A DNA stretch of 42,566 nt from Deltaproteobacteria bacterium (GTDB taxonomy: Bacteria; Myxococcota_A; UBA796; SXON01). Numbering within the stretch: position 1 is the stretch's first letter; each line of letters starts with the position of its first letter. Below, one piece after another: positions 29,741-38,490 of this stretch. A model generated the notes under the pieces. It ran no database searches and was not told the DNA's origin. It saw only the letters and a program-made list of their open reading frames with translations. Made by a program: the position numbers and the translations under genes. The stretch is taken from NCBI GenBank assembly GCA_016875435.1, contig VGRE01000006.1:1-42566 (forward strand). Direction: 5' to 3'.

Positions 29741-30499
29741 ATGGGCTGGCCCGGTCGCGAGGAGGAGCCGATCGCCCGGCACTTGCCCTTGCGGGCCTGC
29801 CCCGGCGCTTTCGAGCGATGGGCGGTGGTCGACAGCGAGGAGGAGCTGGTGGCCGCCATCCGCGCCGCGCGGGCCGAGAAGCTGCCCGTGCGCGTGCTAC
29901 ACCCCTTCGCCGACGCTCTCCCCCCCGAGGGCGGCATGGGCGGCCTGTTCCTGCGCCTCGGCCGCGACTTCGAGGACATCCGCGAGGCCGGCGAGGGGAT
30001 CGACGTCGGCGCCGCCTGCCCGGTGGCACGCGTCGGCCTGCGCCCGGGTTTCGAGTTGCTCGCGCGGGCCGGGGGGACGGTCGGCGACGCGCTCGACGAG
30101 GGCTGGCTGCGCCCGTGGGTGACGGGCGCCCGGCGTTTCAAGGGACGGGGCTTCGAGGACGCCGCCGAGTTGGAGCCCGACCCGAAGGCGCTCGTGGTGC
30201 GCGTCCGGTTGCGCCCGGCGGGCAAGCTGGCCCCGGTGCGCGCGGGGACGATCTTCCGCGAGCCGGGAAGGCGTGGTCTCGACCTCCGGGCCCTGCTCGC
30301 CCGCAGCGGCGTGTCCGGGGTGCGCCTTCACGGCGCCTCGCTGGCCGAGGACGACGCGGCGGTGCTGGTGAACCGGGGCGAGGCGTCGCCGCGGCAGGTA
30401 CGATTGCTGGTGGAGGCGGTACGCGAGCGCGTGCAAGTGACCACCGGGGTGGAGCTGGACCTTCGATTGTTGCCCCCGGGACGGGGCGGGAGGATGTGA
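29741..30499 (+). CDS. Degenerate MurB-like protein (possible pseudoenzyme) in the murB position
   Basis: Position between murC and ddl. C-terminal RAGTIFREPGRRGLDLRALLARSGVSGVRLHGASLAEDDAAVLVNRGEASPRQVRLLVEAVRERVQVTTGVELDLRLL aligns by eye with the MurB C-terminal domain; N-terminal FAD motifs are eroded. Confidence 0.55.
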   Translation: MGWPGREEEPIARHLPLRACPGAFERWAVVDSEEELVAAIRAARAEKLPVRVLHPFADALPPEGGMGGLFLRLGRDFEDIREAGEGIDVGAACPVARVGLRPGFELLARAGGTVGDALDEGWLRPWVTGARRFKGRGFEDAAELEPDPKALVVRVRLRPAGKLAPVRAGTIFREPGRRGLDLRALLARSGVSGVRLHGASLAEDDAAVLVNRGEASPRQVRLLVEAVRERVQVTTGVELDLRLLPPGRGGRM

Positions 30500-31431
30500 T
30501 GGTGGACAAGTCAACGGCCCGCGTGGGCGTACTCATGGGTGGGATCTCGCCGGAGCGGCCGATCTCGATGAAGTCGGGCGCGGCGGTGTCGCGCGCCTTG
30601 CGCGCCCGGGGCTGGACGGTGGTGGACATCGACGTGGGCCGGGACCTCCCTTCGCAGCTGCTCGCCCACCGGGTGACGCACGCCTGGCTGGCGCTGCACG
30701 GGCCCCTCGGGGAGGACGGCTGCGTGCAGGGCCTGCTCGAGGTGATGCGCATCCCGTACACCGGCAGCAACGTGCGCGGCAGCGCCATCGCCATGGACAA
30801 GATCGCCACCAAGCGATGCCTGCGCGACACGGGCATCCCCATGGCGAGCGATCGTAGCTGGCGCCGCGGCGATGATTTCCCGGTCGACCTGAAGTTTCCG
30901 GCGATGGTCAAGACCCCAGAGGGGGGATCCACGCTCGGCATCCGCAAGGTGCACGACGCGGCCGAGCTCGAGGCGGGGCTCCTGTACTGCCTGGACTTCG
31001 CGCCAGAGGTGCTCATCGAGGAGTTCATCGAGGGCTACGAGATCACCGTGGCGGTGCTCGAGGGAACGCCGCTGCCCGTGGTGAAGATCGAGCCGCTCAA
31101 CGAGATCTTCGACTTCGCCGCCAAGTACGAGAAGGGCAAGACGCGCTACCTCGTGCCCGCGCCCATCCCCGAGCCGGTGGCGACCCGGGCGCAGGCCCAC
31201 GCGCGCACCGCCTACCGCGTGCTCGGCCTCTCGGGCGTGGCCCGCGCCGACTTCATCGTCGATGCCGACGGCACCCCCTGGTTCCTCGAGATCAACACGC
31301 TGCCGGGCATGACGGAAACCTCGCTGTCGCCGATGGCGGCGGGGCAGGTGGGGATGAGCTTCGAGGACCTGGTGGAGCGGCTGTTGAACGGCGCGCGCTG
31401 CCACGTGCCTGACTTCGCGAGAGGCAGCTAG
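30499..31431 (+). CDS. ddl: D-alanine-D-alanine ligase
   Basis: VGVLMGGISPERPISMKSG, LHGPLGEDGCVQGLLEVMRIPYTGS, SAIAMDK, FLEINTLPGMTETSL. Confidence 0.94.
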   Translation: MVDKSTARVGVLMGGISPERPISMKSGAAVSRALRARGWTVVDIDVGRDLPSQLLAHRVTHAWLALHGPLGEDGCVQGLLEVMRIPYTGSNVRGSAIAMDKIATKRCLRDTGIPMASDRSWRRGDDFPVDLKFPAMVKTPEGGSTLGIRKVHDAAELEAGLLYCLDFAPEVLIEEFIEGYEITVAVLEGTPLPVVKIEPLNEIFDFAAKYEKGKTRYLVPAPIPEPVATRAQAHARTAYRVLGLSGVARADFIVDADGTPWFLEINTLPGMTETSLSPMAAGQVGMSFEDLVERLLNGARCHVPDFARGS

Positions 31432-31462
31432 CCGTCGCCTACAAAAAAGTTTTGCTCTTGCC

Positions 31463-31491
31463 TTGTCAAGAGGGGGTGCATCCTGTATCTA
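31463..31491 (+). promoter_or_regulatory. Sigma70-like promoter inside the dcw cluster, upstream of ftsQ
   Basis: TTGTCA (31463-31468), 17-nt spacer, TATCTA (31486-31491). Confidence 0.45.
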
Positions 31492-31510
31492 GGAGAGGAA
31501 CTGGTTTCCC

Positions 31511-32221
31511 TTGTCCCGCTACCTCCGCCCGATCCTGTGGTCTCTTGGCGCCGCCGCTCTCGCGGGCGCGATCGCGTGGCTGCTCGTCGTGTCGCCCCAC
31601 GTTCGCTACCGGCACCTGCGGGTGGTGGGCGCGCAGCGGGCCGAGGCGGCGCACCTCCGTCACCTCGCCGACCTGCCACTCGGCGAGCCTCTGGTCCTGC
31701 TCGACCTCGACCGCGCCGCGGCCGGGGCGGAGCGCCACCCCTGGGTGGCGAGCGTCGAGGTGCGGCGGAGTTTCCCGGACACGGTGGTGCTCCAGGTGCG
31801 CGAGCGCGAGCCGGTAGCGATCGTGCAGGTTGACGGCCTCTACCTGGTTGACGAGAGCGGCGAGCCTTTCGTGCGCGCCCTGCCCGGCGACCTCGACCAC
31901 CCCTACCTCACCGGCCTGTCGCCGGTCATGGCCGCCGAGCAGCCCGAGGTGGCGCGCCGGGTGGTACGCGAGGGCCTCGCTTGGCTGGCGGTGCTCCAAG
32001 ACAAGGGCGGCCTCCCGGAGAGCGCGATCTCCGAGCTTCACTTCTCCGAGCAATCGGGTTACACGGTCATTCTCCGCAACGGCGGGGAAGTGCTCCTCGG
32101 CTTCGCCGACCGCGAGCGCGCCTCCCGCCTGGTGCAGTTGGCTCGGAACGGTCTCGACCTCAGTCGGCCCCACCGAGTCGATCTCGCCTCCGACCGTCTC
32201 GCGGTGGTCACGCCCCTCTAG
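31511..32221 (+). CDS. ftsQ: FtsQ/DivIB-like division protein with POTRA domain
   Basis: N-terminal TM; VRYRHLRVVGAQRAEAAHL...HPWVASVEVRRSFPDTVVLQVREREPVAIVQVDGLYLVDESGEPF. TTG start. Confidence 0.88.
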   Translation: MSRYLRPILWSLGAAALAGAIAWLLVVSPHVRYRHLRVVGAQRAEAAHLRHLADLPLGEPLVLLDLDRAAAGAERHPWVASVEVRRSFPDTVVLQVREREPVAIVQVDGLYLVDESGEPFVRALPGDLDHPYLTGLSPVMAAEQPEVARRVVREGLAWLAVLQDKGGLPESAISELHFSEQSGYTVILRNGGEVLLGFADRERASRLVQLARNGLDLSRPHRVDLASDRLAVVTPL

Positions 32222-32299
32222 CCCCTCCCCGTCTCTCTCCCCGCTCCCTCCACTCAACCCTCCCCGGCCCAGCCGGACAGATCCCCGCAGAGGTCTCCC

Positions 32300-33430
32300 A
32301 TGATTGACATTGTCGAGAACGAACTCGTTGGCGCGCGCATCAAGGTCGTCGGCGTCGGTGGTGGCGGCGGCAATGCCGTCAACCACATGGTCAACTCCGG
32401 CCTCTCCGGCGTGGAGTTCATCGCGCTCAACACCGACGCGCAAGACCTCAAGCGCTCGCTCGCCGGCCGCCGCTTCCAGCTCGGCGCCCAGCTCACCAAG
32501 GGCCTCGGCGCGGGCGCCGACCCCGAGGTGGGTCGCGAGGCGGCCCTGGAAGACCGCGACCGGATCGCCGAGCTGCTCGCCGGCGCCGACATGGTCTTCG
32601 TCACCGCCGGCATGGGCGGCGGCACGGGCACCGGCGCCGCGCCGGTCGTCTGTGAAGTGGCGCGTGAGCTGGGCTGCCTCACCGTCGGCGTAGTCACCCG
32701 GCCCTTCTCCTTCGAGGGCAAGAAGCGCAAGCGCCAGGGCGACGAGGGCATCGAGCTGATGATGCGCAGCGTCGACACGCTCATCACCATCCCCAACCAG
32801 CGCCTGCTGTCGATCGTCGACGATCGCACCCTGTTCACCGAGGCCTTCGGCATGGCCGACGACGTGCTCTTCCAGGCGGTGAAGGGCATCTCCGACCTCA
32901 TCAACGACCAGGGTGTCATCAACGTCGACTTCGCCGACGTGCGCACCATCATGGCCAACAAGGGCCGCGCGCTCATGGGCGTGGGCAAGGGCACGGGCAG
33001 CCACCGCGCCGTGGATGCCGCCCAGTCCGCGATCAGCTCGCCGCTGCTCGACGACATCAGCATCGCCGGCGCCACCAGCGTGTTGCTCAACTTCACCGGC
33101 GGCCCGGGCATCACCATCTACGAGGTGAACGAGGCGGCGCAGATGGTGTCGGAGGAAACGGCGGAAGACGAGAACGTCATCTTCGGCCTGGTCATCGACC
33201 CGAAGATGGGCGAGGAGGTGCACGTCACCGTCATCGCCACCGGCTTCCAGGAGGCCCGCGCCGGACGGCAGAACACCACCGTCCCGGCCGAGGTGCGCAT
33301 CGCGCGCGCGGTCAACGCCAACCTCCAGCCCACCGCCCCCGGCAAGCGGGCGCTGAACAGCGGCTACGAGTCGCTGCGCGACGACTACGACGTGCCCACC
33401 TACGGCCACGGCTTCTTCCGCCGCGACTAG
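32300..33430 (+). CDS. ftsZ: Cell division GTPase FtsZ
   Basis: [33 protein letters not shown], KNxx-type C-terminal [16 protein letters not shown] tail. Confidence 0.97.
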   Translation: MIDIVENELVGARIKVVGVGGGGGNAVNHMVNSGLSGVEFIALNTDAQDLKRSLAGRRFQLGAQLTKGLGAGADPEVGREAALEDRDRIAELLAGADMVFVTAGMGGGTGTGAAPVVCEVARELGCLTVGVVTRPFSFEGKKRKRQGDEGIELMMRSVDTLITIPNQRLLSIVDDRTLFTEAFGMADDVLFQAVKGISDLINDQGVINVDFADVRTIMANKGRALMGVGKGTGSHRAVDAAQSAISSPLLDDISIAGATSVLLNFTGGPGITIYEVNEAAQMVSEETAEDENVIFGLVIDPKMGEEVHVTVIATGFQEARAGRQNTTVPAEVRIARAVNANLQPTAPGKRALNSGYESLRDDYDVPTYGHGFFRRD

Positions 33431-33523
33431 GCCCCCCTCCTTCCCTCCCCCGCCCGCCGGGGCCGCCAACCTGAGGGCGGACCGTGCCCGAAGGGCGGGA
33501 GGGGGCGATAGAGTCGCCTTGGC

Positions 33524-35002
33524 ATGATCGCGGTCCTCGCCCTCGCCTGCGCCGAGAACGACCCGCCCAGCCCACGCGCCCTGCCCGGCGACATCGATGG
33601 CGACGGCGTCCCCGACAGTGCCGACACCGCCTACGATACCGGCCCGTGGGACACCGCCGACACGGCCGGCGACTGTGTCCCCACCGGGGTCGAGGACGGC
33701 AACTGCGACGGGGTGGACGACGACTGCGACGGCCTCGTCGACGGCGGCCACCGCGTGCCGGAGGACTACGCCACCATCGCCGAGGCCCTTCGCCGCGACG
33801 ACACGGTGCTGGTCTGCCTCGCGGCGGGGACCCACGAGGGGCCGGTGTCGATCGGCGGCCCGGCGGTGATCCAGGGCGCCGGGGAGGGGCTGAGCATCGT
33901 CGAGGGGGGTGGACCGGTGGTGCTGATGTTTGGCGGCGGCGAGCTGCGCGACCTCACCGTCACCGGGGGCGCGGCGGAGATCGGCGCGGGCGTCCGGGTG
34001 GACGGCGGTGACAATCGCCTCTCTCGCGTGCGCATCAGTGGCAACCAGTGCGTGGAGGGCGGTAGCTTCTGCCTCGGCGCGGGCCTCGCGGTGATGGGCG
34101 GGAGCCTCGCGGTGGAGTCCGTCACCATCGACGGCAACACCGGCGCCGCCGCCAGTACCGGCAGCGTGCTCGGCCTCGGCGCCTACGTGGGGGGCGGCAC
34201 GGTGACGGGCACCGGCCTGGCCGTGATGGAAAACACGCTGGCGGTGGATGGCGAGGTCGACGAGATCGATGTCTTCGGTGGCGCGCTGGCCGTCACCGGG
34301 CTCGGCCGCGTGGTGCTGAGCGACAGCTCGTTCTCGTCCACCACCGTCACCGGCGCCGCGAGCGCATGGGGTGCGGGCGTGTATGTGGAGCTGTCCAACC
34401 TCGATTTCACGCGCGCGTGGATCTCGGGCAACGTCGCGGAGTGTGCCGGCGGCGAGGGCGGCGGCCTCTTCGCGTCGAGCGCCGCGGTCACGCTGTCGAA
34501 CGTGGCGGTGGTGCAGAACGAGCTGGCGTGTACCGGCACGGCTTCCGGTGGGGGGCTCGGGTTGACCGGTGCGAGCGTGGTCGAGCTGCAGCAGTCGGTG
34601 ATCGCGGCCAACGTGCTGTCCGGCCACGTGGCCCGCGGCGGCGGCGTGTACCTCGACGAGGGCGACACGCTCTCGCTGGTCAACAGCGTGCTGTACGCCA
34701 ACGAGCTCCTCGGCACGGTGTCCGAGGGCAGCGCGGCGGCGGGCGCGGGCTCATGGACCGTGAGCTACACCGACCTCTACGCGAACCTGCCGTTCGATTC
34801 GGTGATCTCGGGGCTCGCCGAACCGGACGACACCAGCTTGAGCGTCGACCCCCTGTTCGCGGGTGTACCTCCCGCGGAGTGGGACTTGCGCCTCGCCACC
34901 GGGTCGCCGCTCATCGACGCTGGGGCACCCGAGTGCGTGGACGTGGATGGGACGCGGTGTGATTTGGGGGTGTTTGGCGGGCCGAACGGATCATGGCCCT
35001 GA
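33524..35002 (+). CDS. Right-handed beta-helix lipoprotein with one MopE-like motif
   Basis: Lipobox LALAC; GNCDGVDDDCDGLVDGG; Gly/Val/Ser-rich repeating strands; C-terminal ATGSPLIDAGAPECVDVDGTRCDLGVFGGPNG. Confidence 0.75.
   Translation: MIAVLALACAENDPPSPRALPGDIDGDGVPDSADTAYDTGPWDTADTAGDCVPTGVEDGNCDGVDDDCDGLVDGGHRVPEDYATIAEALRRDDTVLVCLAAGTHEGPVSIGGPAVIQGAGEGLSIVEGGGPVVLMFGGGELRDLTVTGGAAEIGAGVRVDGGDNRLSRVRISGNQCVEGGSFCLGAGLAVMGGSLAVESVTIDGNTGAAASTGSVLGLGAYVGGGTVTGTGLAVMENTLAVDGEVDEIDVFGGALAVTGLGRVVLSDSSFSSTTVTGAASAWGAGVYVELSNLDFTRAWISGNVAECAGGEGGGLFASSAAVTLSNVAVVQNELACTGTASGGGLGLTGASVVELQQSVIAANVLSGHVARGGGVYLDEGDTLSLVNSVLYANELLGTVSEGSAAAGAGSWTVSYTDLYANLPFDSVISGLAEPDDTSLSVDPLFAGVPPAEWDLRLATGSPLIDAGAPECVDVDGTRCDLGVFGGPNGSWP
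34891..34987 (+). repeat. ~97-bp direct repeat, copy 1 (3' end of the beta-helix gene)
   Basis: cctcgccaccgggtcgccgctcatcgacgctggggcacccgagtgcgtg..., near-identical to 38272-38370. Confidence 0.9.
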
Positions 35003-35193
35003 TTTTTCGTGCCGGTGCCGCGGCGGCGGTAGTGGAGCACCACCTCACCAGGGTGTAGCTCCACGCGCTCGACGAGCTGGCCGGGGGCACGGCGCTTCTC
35101 TTCCACGCTGCCGGCCGTCCAGGCGTCGAGCACGCCGCGCCGGCGAGGGACATCGCGTACACGAGGCGGCCGCGCCGTATCGACGTGCAGAAC
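35001..35193 (-). pseudogene. Possible C-terminal fragment of a serine recombinase
   Basis: Minus-strand reading VLHVDTARPPRVRDVPRRRGVLDAWTAGSVEEKRRAPGQLVERVELHPGEVVLHYRRRG resembles large serine recombinase C-termini (xLLVERVEVxxxxVxVxYR). No intact gene. Confidence 0.35.
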
Positions 35194-35295
35194 CCCGTCC
35201 CTGGCGACGTACCCGTGGTGCGCCGGAGGAGGTCGGAGGGGGCTTGCGGTCCCGCAGGTGGGGGCGTATCGTCGAGGCGTGAGTCGCGAGGACTT

Positions 35296-35316
35296 GGTTC
35301 GAATTTCCTATCCGCA
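35296..35316 (+). repeat. 20-bp repeat copy A (GGTTCGAATTTCCTaTCCGC)
   Basis: One mismatch relative to the copy at about 41371-41391. Confidence 0.7.
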
Positions 35317-35334
35317 GCTCGCGCTGAGGTCGTG

Positions 35335-36129
35335 ATGCCGCCCCGCGTGGACCCGACGCTGCGCTTCTACGAGGAGGTCCTCGGCCTTTCCTACCTCCAC
35401 TACGGGATGTGGGAGGGAGATCCCGCCACCCTCGAGGGGCTGCGCGCCGCGCAGGAGCGCTACGCCGAGCGCCTCGCCGCGTGGATCCCCGACGGGGTCC
35501 GGACGGTGCTCGACGTGGGGTGCGGCACGGGGGGCAACGCGATGCTCTTGACCGCCCGCGGCTACTCGGTCGAGGGCCTCTCGCCCGACCCGTTCCAGCA
35601 GGAGCGCTTCACGACGCGGACGGGCCTCCCGTTCCACCTGTCACGCTTCGAGGACTTCGAGCCCTCGCGCACCTGGCAACTCGTGCTGATGAGCGAGTCG
35701 TGCCAATACATCCGGATCTCGAGGCTCTTCGACGCGGTGCGACGCGCGGCTCCGGGCGGCTGGCTCCTCGTGGCGGACTACTTCGTGAACGCGAAAGGGG
35801 AGGGGCCCCTCGAGCGGAGCGGGCACGTGCTCGACGGCTTCCGTGCGCGCGCGAGCCGCGACGGCTTTTACATCGAGCGCGAAGAGGACATCACCGAGGC
35901 CGTGCTCCCAACGCTGGTACTCGCGAAGGGGTGGATCGACCGGTACGCGCGGCCCGCCGTTCGCCTCGTGTCGGACACCCTCGGGGCGCGCTACCCTTGG
36001 ACGCTCGCGGTGCTGCGGTGGATGTTGCGGAGGCGGCTGGCGTCCATCGCGGAGCAGGCGGTGCTGGTCGACGGCGAGGCGTTCCGGGCGGTGAAGAGCT
36101 ACCGGATGTTCCTCATCCGGGTGCCGTGA
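35335..36129 (+). CDS. Class I SAM-dependent methyltransferase
   Basis: VRTVLDVGCGTGGNAMLLTARGYSVEGLSPDPFQQERF; FDAVRRAAPGGWLLVADYF. Confidence 0.85.
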   Translation: MPPRVDPTLRFYEEVLGLSYLHYGMWEGDPATLEGLRAAQERYAERLAAWIPDGVRTVLDVGCGTGGNAMLLTARGYSVEGLSPDPFQQERFTTRTGLPFHLSRFEDFEPSRTWQLVLMSESCQYIRISRLFDAVRRAAPGGWLLVADYFVNAKGEGPLERSGHVLDGFRARASRDGFYIEREEDITEAVLPTLVLAKGWIDRYARPAVRLVSDTLGARYPWTLAVLRWMLRRRLASIAEQAVLVDGEAFRAVKSYRMFLIRVP

Positions 36130-36410
36130 TGGATGAGCGGTCCGGCGCCTCGGGCAGGGCGATGCCGCCGGCCGTGGCGCCCACGTGCCAGTGGGTGGCC
36201 TCGTAGCGGTAGCTCAACACCGGGTGCAGACGGAACGCGTCGCTCACGTCCCCCTTCAACAGCGCCAGCACGGGGCGTGGCCCACGCTCGGTTCGTGAAA
36301 CTGCGCCGCATCGCGCTCGCGAACCTCGCGCTGGTCGGACCGCGCACGGTCCAGGTTGCCGCGGGCGGTGGTAGCGCGACGGGACGAGGAGGCGCAGCGA
36401 AGAGAGCTGG

Positions 36411-38099
36411 CTACGGCTCGACCACGAGCGTCGCGGTGTCGGCGTACGTCGGCTCGCCGGGCACCTCGAGGAACGCGACGAGCGTGTAGGTCCCGGCGCC
36501 CATTCCGGTCGTGTCGAGCTGCCCGAGCAGCCCGGAACGCACGTCAGGGTCGCTCGTCACGGCGATCGGCACCGGCTCGCCCGACCCTTCGGCGAGCCAG
36601 GCGAGGGTGAGCACGGCGCCCTCGAGCGTCGGGTCGGCGGTCTCGACGAAGGCGTCGCCCTCCAAGTCGACGACGTCGCCCTCCGAGACCGGCCCGGGCA
36701 GGTCCTCCAGGCGGACCGCGATCACGGCACCCTGGTCGTCGGCCGTGACGGTCGCCGTGGCGGAGGGATTGTAGGGGTTGCAGACGTCCGCGGAGACGCA
36801 GAAGGGCGAGCAGGCGTCGTGGCAGACGTTGTCCCGGAGCGCGGTGCCTACGAGCACCAGCCGGGCCTCGTCCTCGGCGTGCACGAGCGAGCCCCACACG
36901 CTCGAGTCGACCACGACCAGGCGCGAGTCGGCCGCAGCGAGCACGACCTGCGAGTTGATCACGCTCGAGCGCACGGTCATCTCCGCGCCTTGCCCCATCG
37001 TCGTGAGGACGGCCCACTGCAGGACGCTCGCGTCGACCTCGACCCGCGCTTCCTCCAACGCGCCGAGCTCGTTGATCGTCGAGTCCGAGATGTACACGAC
37101 CCCCGGATCGGCGACGCTGGAGTTCGAGACGTAGACCTGCCAGGCCACGGGCGAGAGCATCACATTGTCGAGTTCGAGCACCCGACCTTGGCTCGAGAAG
37201 GTCTCGGTGACCGTTCCGAGCGGCAGGCCCACGATTGTTTCGTCGGTCGTCACTTCGGCGAGGTAGTAGCCGATCGTCACGTCGCGCTCGTTGTCGCGGA
37301 TCGTGAGGTCCGACATCGGCAAGGACATCACGTTGACGCCGGCGTAGGCGTCGGCGATGTCGACCTGGTACTCGATGCCGGTCGCGCCCTCGGTCTCGCG
37401 CCCGAAGGACCAGGTCGCCGGGAGCGCGGGCAAGGCGTCGAGCGTAGCGACGGAGCCCGGGACGAAGAACAGCCAGATGCCGGTGTACGAGCCCTGGCCG
37501 GAGATGCGCACGGTGCTCTGCTCCAAGGGGTAGATCTCGGTCGGGACGTGTGCGGCCTCCGTCGCTTCGAGGGCCGCCTCCCCATCCAGGCTCGCGAGCA
37601 GCCAGTTCTCCTGCTCGTCGAGCTCGACGTTCTCCAGCTCGAAGGCAGAGCGGTCGTGCCCTGCGTAGGACATCGTGAGGTTGCCCGTGGCGTCGATTGC
37701 GCGCGTGAAGAGCGCCAGGTCTGACCACTCGACGCGAGCGTCGTCCGAGGCGGCGATCTCGTGCTCGAAGTAGGCCTGCTGCACGAAGCGCAAGGTACCC
37801 CCGCTCATCGCGAAGACCGCGTCGTCCTCGAGCAGGAGGTCGCCGTCGAGGTCGAGGTCAGCCCCGTCGACCTCGAAGCGCGCACTGCCCGAGAGGAGCA
37901 CGTCGCCTTGGATCGAGCAGTCCTCGACGAGCCGGAGCGTGCCCTCGTCGACCTCGAGCCCGTCGGTCGGGCAGTCTCCCGGGGGCTCGGCGGGCCCCGT
38001 GCCGAGCCCGCTGTCCGGGTCGGAGTCGGCCCCGGGCTTCGGTTCGGACCCGCAGGCCAGGAGCAGGACGGGAAGGAGGGCGAGGGGCGCCGCCGTCAT
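36411..38099 (-). CDS. Large secreted lipoprotein of unknown function
   Basis: MTAAPLALLPVLLLACGSEPKPGADSDPDSGLGTG (lipobox LLLAC plus low-complexity linker), then beta-rich repeats. Confidence 0.8.
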   Translation of the reverse strand: MTAAPLALLPVLLLACGSEPKPGADSDPDSGLGTGPAEPPGDCPTDGLEVDEGTLRLVEDCSIQGDVLLSGSARFEVDGADLDLDGDLLLEDDAVFAMSGGTLRFVQQAYFEHEIAASDDARVEWSDLALFTRAIDATGNLTMSYAGHDRSAFELENVELDEQENWLLASLDGEAALEATEAAHVPTEIYPLEQSTVRISGQGSYTGIWLFFVPGSVATLDALPALPATWSFGRETEGATGIEYQVDIADAYAGVNVMSLPMSDLTIRDNERDVTIGYYLAEVTTDETIVGLPLGTVTETFSSQGRVLELDNVMLSPVAWQVYVSNSSVADPGVVYISDSTINELGALEEARVEVDASVLQWAVLTTMGQGAEMTVRSSVINSQVVLAAADSRLVVVDSSVWGSLVHAEDEARLVLVGTALRDNVCHDACSPFCVSADVCNPYNPSATATVTADDQGAVIAVRLEDLPGPVSEGDVVDLEGDAFVETADPTLEGAVLTLAWLAEGSGEPVPIAVTSDPDVRSGLLGQLDTTGMGAGTYTLVAFLEVPGEPTYADTATLVVEP

Positions 38100-38271
38100 G
38101 ACTTGCCTCCGGTGCGAGGGTTGGACCCCGGGCTCGCGGTGGAGGTGCTCAGCTGCGAGTGGGCGGCCATGGTGGACTCCGGGCTCGCCGGAGAATATCA
38201 CCTTTCTCCAGGTGGAATTATCCGCACGGCGGACGTGACCGTCAACGGCGCCGCAGGGGTGTCCTTCGGCA

Positions 38272-38370
38272 CCTCGCCACCGGGTCGCCGCTCATCGACG
38301 CTGGGGCACCCGAGTGCGTGGGCGTGGATGGGACGCGGTGTGATTTGGAGGTGTTCGGGGGGGCCGAACG
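38272..38370 (+). pseudogene. ~97-bp direct repeat, copy 2 (orphan beta-helix gene tail)
   Basis: Near-identical to 34891-34987 but with no beta-helix ORF upstream. Confidence 0.85.
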
Positions 38371-38468
38371 AGGCATGGGGGCAGCCCGGGCAGGACCTCG
38401 GCGTTGTCGCCGTGCAGGATCTCGACGAGCACGGCGCCGGCTTTCCCGTGTCCCGGGCGGCTGGTTAC
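38361..38468 (-). pseudogene. Possible N-terminal fragment of a DNA methyltransferase
   Basis: Minus-strand reading VTSRPGHGKAGAVLVEILHGDNAEVLPGLPP resembles the GDNxEVLxxLP start of site-specific DNA methyltransferases. Truncated into the repeat. Confidence 0.3.
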
Positions 38469-38490
38469 GGAACGGGAGCGGAGGCTCGAA

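Noticed and set aside
31466-34627. 1053-aa minus-strand ORF
   Set aside because: Antisense to ftsQ, ftsZ and the beta-helix gene; low-complexity His/Val/Asp/Arg translation, no domain signature.
35296-35316. tRNA T-loop-like GGTTCGAAT considered as a tRNA gene
   Set aside because: Flanking bases do not form a T-stem or cloverleaf; kept only as a repeat/att-like observation.
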